Shown: in pieces, positions 61,269-64,000 of the stretch
Position numbering within the stretch: the first letter of the stretch is position 1
Layout: every line of letters begins with the position of its first letter
Source of the DNA: Halioglobus japonicus
Lineage (GTDB): Bacteria; Pseudomonadota; Gammaproteobacteria; Pseudomonadales; Halieaceae
DNA length: 64,000 nucleotides
Reading direction: 5' to 3'
Assembly (NCBI RefSeq): GCF_001983995.1
Contig: NZ_CP019450.1
Coordinates: 3,534,001-3,598,000 of the forward strand
Notes under the pieces: model-generated
Databases searched by the model: none
Told to the model about the DNA's origin: nothing
What the model saw: only the letters and a program-made list of their open reading frames with translations
Translations under genes and position numbers: made by a program

Positions 61269-62443
61269 CAGTTTTTCGCACTCACCTCATAGGCAATCAA
61301 CTTGCCGTCATTGGTATACACATATAGCAGATTACCGTCTGCGAGCATATCGGCGCGCGCGCCGTCGCCGCCCACCTTGGTACGGCCGACAAACTCACCG
61401 TCTACCTGGGACACGAGGTGCAGCACACCTTCAAAGTCTGTTACCGCCACATAGCTGCTGACCGGCGTAGGTCGCGACAGCTCGCGGAACGACAGCGCAT
61501 CCTGCTGCCAGCGCAGGCCCTGGCCGTTGCGCAGGTAGGCGCTCATGGTCCCGTCGTCGTCCGTGACATAGACGTTGCCAAAGCCCTGGGACACACCGGA
61601 GAAGGACGATACGTCTTTCTGCCAGATCTTGCGCCCGGAGGCGGCATCAATCGCCACTACCCGGCCCTGGTAACTGGCGGCGTACAGCTCACTGCCCACC
61701 AGCGCCATGGTGCCGTCTACATCGACAATGCGTTCAATCTCGGAGCGGCCCTGGGAAATGGCTACGCGCACTTCCCAGTCAATCGCGCCAGTCTGGGCGT
61801 CAAATGCGAGCACCCGGCCGTTGGCAAAGCCGGCATACACGGTGTTGTTGTAGAGAATCGGCGTGCTGGTGCCGCGAATCGTCAGCACCGGCACGTTACT
61901 GTCGTAAGTCCACAGGCGCTCGCCCGTGGCGAAATCCAGACCCTGCAGCTTGCCGTCGTAGGTCTGGGCGACCACAACCCGGCCATTGCCCTGGGGCGGT
62001 GCAAGCACTTCGCCCTGCAGGCGGGTGGACCACAACAAGTCGCCATTGCTGGCGTCGAGCTTGAGGACTGAACCGTCGGAACTGCCCAACAGCAATGCGT
62101 CGCCAGATACGCCGACGCCACCGGACAGCGCCATCTCCAGGTCGGTCTTCCACACCTGCTTACCGCGTTCGCGGGAAATGGCCTTCACCTCACCGTTGGC
62201 GGAGGCGGCGTATATCGTATCGCCGTCGATCACCGGCTGCAGCTTATACAGGCCTTTCCCCTGACCGTTGCCCACACCCACGGACCAGAGCTTTTTGATC
62301 TTCACGGACTGCTCAATATCGAACAGCTCGGCAGGCTCGCGAGGGTCATCATCGTCGCTTTCGAACCAACCGGTCACCGTACTGCAGCCACTGAGGGCGA
62401 CTGACATCAATACGGCAGCGAGCCAACGTGTCCTGGTCTGCAT
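61268..62443 (-). CDS. bamB: Outer-membrane assembly lipoprotein BamB
   Basis: This 391-aa lipoprotein has a signal peptide with lipobox LSGC ([23 protein letters not shown]) and then an eight-bladed beta-propeller of PQQ-like repeats ([30 protein letters not shown] and similar). It is a subunit of the BAM complex for outer-membrane protein folding. The ATG at 62443 is preferred because an upstream reading from 62494 would begin inside the yfgM gene. It starts 4 bases after the yfgM stop. Confidence 0.97.
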   Translation of the reverse strand: MQTRTRWLAAVLMSVALSGCSTVTGWFESDDDDPREPAELFDIEQSVKIKKLWSVGVGNGQGKGLYKLQPVIDGDTIYAASANGEVKAISRERGKQVWKTDLEMALSGGVGVSGDALLLGSSDGSVLKLDASNGDLLWSTRLQGEVLAPPQGNGRVVVAQTYDGKLQGLDFATGERLWTYDSNVPVLTIRGTSTPILYNNTVYAGFANGRVLAFDAQTGAIDWEVRVAISQGRSEIERIVDVDGTMALVGSELYAASYQGRVVAIDAASGRKIWQKDVSSFSGVSQGFGNVYVTDDDGTMSAYLRNGQGLRWQQDALSFRELSRPTPVSSYVAVTDFEGVLHLVSQVDGEFVGRTKVGGDGARADMLADGNLLYVYTNDGKLIAYEVSAKN

Positions 62444-62447
62444 GGCG

Positions 62448-63227
62448 TTACTCCTGTGCCTCAGGTGCTTCGGTGGTAATTTCGTCCGCAGCATCGACTG
62501 CGGCTGTGTCTGTGGTGCTCAGCTCATCGACGTTGGCAACCGGTGCTGCTGCGCCAGCGAGCTCGCGGGGCTCAACCGGGCTCAGGCTTTGCAGCTTCTG
62601 CTGCACCAGGCCCAGGTTCACTGCACCGCCGCCGCTTTGTGCCGCCAGGCCCAGGGCCAGGGTGTAGGCAGCGCGCGCCGCTTCCACGTCGTTTTCCATC
62701 ATCGCGATATCACCGCGTGCCACCGCGTAAGAGGCCTCGTAGGGGCCTGCTTCGGTCGCATTGAGAATTTGTTTGGCCTGGGAGATATCGCCATTGGAGG
62801 CCAGCACCCGTGCCAGACGCAGTTGCGACAGCAGATACACTTCACTGCCGTTATCCGCACGTCCCAGCACCCAACGCAGCTGTGCTTCGGCTTCCGCCAT
62901 GTCGCCGCGCTCAGCGGCCAGACGGGCCAGGTGCAGGCCAGCGAATTCCGCATAGGTGCTACGGCTGTGTTCAGTCTTAATTTCACGGGCCATATTAATG
63001 GCCTCCTGCTGATCACCACTGTCAGTGATCTGCGCCAGTTGCTGCAGCAGCGCCTGGTAGCGTTCCGACGCCGCGGCTGCTTCATCGGCGGTGTACTTCT
63101 GCCAGCCCTGCCAGCCAAAGCCGACGCCCAGGGCTACAATCACGGCCACAATCAGGCCGCGACCATTTTCGTCCCACCACTTCTTCAGTGCTTCAACCTG
63201 TTCTTCTTCTGTGCGGTACTGTTCCAC
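62448..63227 (-). CDS. yfgM: YfgM-like membrane-anchored TPR protein
   Basis: This 259-aa ancillary SecYEG-associated protein has a short cytoplasmic start (EEEQVEALKKWWDENGRGLI), one membrane helix (VAVIVALGVGFGWQGW) and a periplasmic TPR-like domain, ending with a Thr/Ala-rich tail. It helps chaperone exported proteins. It lies between hisS (25 bases upstream) and bamB, its standard place in gammaproteobacteria. Confidence 0.93.
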   Translation of the reverse strand: MEQYRTEEEQVEALKKWWDENGRGLIVAVIVALGVGFGWQGWQKYTADEAAAASERYQALLQQLAQITDSGDQQEAINMAREIKTEHSRSTYAEFAGLHLARLAAERGDMAEAEAQLRWVLGRADNGSEVYLLSQLRLARVLASNGDISQAKQILNATEAGPYEASYAVARGDIAMMENDVEAARAAYTLALGLAAQSGGGAVNLGLVQQKLQSLSPVEPRELAGAAAPVANVDELSTTDTAAVDAADEITTEAPEAQE

Positions 63228-63252
63228 TTCTGTTACTTCCTTTCCACCGGTC

Positions 63253-64000
63253 TTATTCTGCGAGCAATGCTTGCAGAGTCTGTTCTAATTCACCCAGCGG
63301 CAATGCCTGCTGGGGGATACGTTCTTTATCGTCTGCGCGCAGCGCCTTGAGGCTGACCGTACCTGCCGCCACCTCATCTTCACCCCAGATCAGGGCCAGG
63401 CGCGCGCCGGATTTATCGGCCTTCTTCATCTGGCTTTTAAAACTGCCACCGCCGTTGTGCTGCACTATGTTCAGCTGGGGTACGGCATCGCGCAGGGTTT
63501 CGGTGGTCGCAATGGCCTGACGCTGGGCGTCGTCACCAAAGCTCACCACGTACACGTCGGCCTGGGCAGGGGCCGCGGGCAACGTGCCACAGGCCTCCAG
63601 CAGCAGTACCAGGCGCTCAACACCCATAGCAAAGCCGACACCGGGCACAGGCTTGCCGCCGAGCTGCTCCACCAGTCCGTCGTAGCGGCCACCGCCACAT
63701 ACGGTGCCCTGGGAGCCGAGCTGGTCGGTCACCCATTCGAACACAGTCTTGTTGTAGTAATCGAGGCCACGCACCAGGCGCTGGTTCACCGCGTAGGCTA
63801 CCCCCGCTGCGTCGAGGAGTTCGCACAGGCGCGCAAAATCGGCACGAGATTCTTCATCCAGATAGTTAGCAAGCTCCGGAGCGTCATCCAGCAGCGCCTG
63901 GGTCTGAGGATTCTTGCTGTCGAGAATGCGCAGCGGGTTGCTGTCGAGGCGGCGCTGGCTGTCTTCGTCAAGCTCATCAAAACGCTCGCGCAGGTATACC
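63253..64000 (-). CDS. hisS: Histidyl-tRNA synthetase, C-terminal part
   Basis: This class II synthetase is cut by the right edge; about 248 codons remain. The His-specific motif [21 protein letters not shown] and the motif-3 ATP segment [15 protein letters not shown] are present, and an anticodon-binding domain follows ([11 protein letters not shown]...), ending with [11 protein letters not shown]. It charges tRNA(His). It is upstream of yfgM on the same strand and probably heads this operon. Confidence 0.97.
   Translation of the reverse strand, partial: VYLRERFDELDEDSQRRLDSNPLRILDSKNPQTQALLDDAPELANYLDEESRADFARLCELLDAAGVAYAVNQRLVRGLDYYNKTVFEWVTDQLGSQGTVCGGGRYDGLVEQLGGKPVPGVGFAMGVERLVLLLEACGTLPAAPAQADVYVVSFGDDAQRQAIATTETLRDAVPQLNIVQHNGGGSFKSQMKKADKSGARLALIWGEDEVAAGTVSLKALRADDKERIPQQALPLGELEQTLQALLAE

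Noticed and set aside
62268..63350. A 360-codon plus-strand frame opposite bamB, yfgM and hisS
   Set aside because: It spans the conserved yfgM gene in antisense and has no support.

Overview
The window looks like a chromosomal segment of a marine gammaproteobacterium. The best guess is a member of the Cellvibrionales/Halieaceae-like oligotrophs. The basis is gene content only: TonB receptors beside isoprenoid/aromatic-type catabolic genes, a long-form isocitrate lyase, a Marinobacter-type fatty acyl reductase, and the order hisS-yfgM-bamB-der. No rRNA, tRNA, CRISPR array or intact insertion sequence was recognised.

Region 1 (1-32.7 kb) is a dense catabolic island. It holds two TonB-dependent receptors, two carotenoid/stilbene-type cleavage oxygenases, two complete and one truncated Rieske oxygenase, a cytochrome P450, two acyl-CoA dehydrogenases, and a lipid-transfer-type thiolase with its DUF35 partner. 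It also has two hotdog (MaoC-like) proteins, a dienelactone hydrolase, four SDRs, a zinc alcohol dehydrogenase, a succinate-semialdehyde-type dehydrogenase, a lone molybdopterin oxidoreductase, three NTF2-like proteins, a nitroreductase and a TetR regulator. Five intergenic regions share a 23-bp operator, AAACAGT-N6-TGATTGTTTT, and a sixth has a weaker version. This ties most of the island into one regulon, probably under the TetR protein at 11.4 kb. The apparent logic is uptake of a hydrophobic substrate, oxidative cleavage or hydroxylation, CoA-linked beta-oxidation-like or retro-aldol shortening, and entry into central metabolism. The substrate is unknown.

Region 2 (32.7-47 kb) mixes functions: a B12-binding radical SAM protein, a DJ-1/PfpI-like protein, a two-component system, isocitrate lyase preceded by a long perfect palindrome, a CopA multicopper oxidase fused to a CopB-like barrel, an acyl-CoA ligase, an AraC regulator and a 661-aa fatty acyl reductase. 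Region 3 (47-54.4 kb) is accessory. It contains gene remnants (DUF1254/DUF1214, DUF4442), a DUF2256 zinc protein, a VOC protein, an alpha/beta hydrolase, and an AT-richer stretch in which small ORFs alternate with a 30-bp repeat. An exported agmatine-deiminase-like enzyme follows. Region 4 (54.4-64 kb) is more conserved: an Nramp-like transporter, a GntR/ABC/head-GIN envelope operon, a truncated hemoglobin, and der, bamB, yfgM and hisS (the last cut by the window edge).

Five genes carry single-base frameshifts or would need one inserted base to restore a family-like protein (the first TonB receptor needs two). All are one-base deletions on the coding strand, mostly in short G/C runs, so sequencing error is at least as likely as real inactivation.
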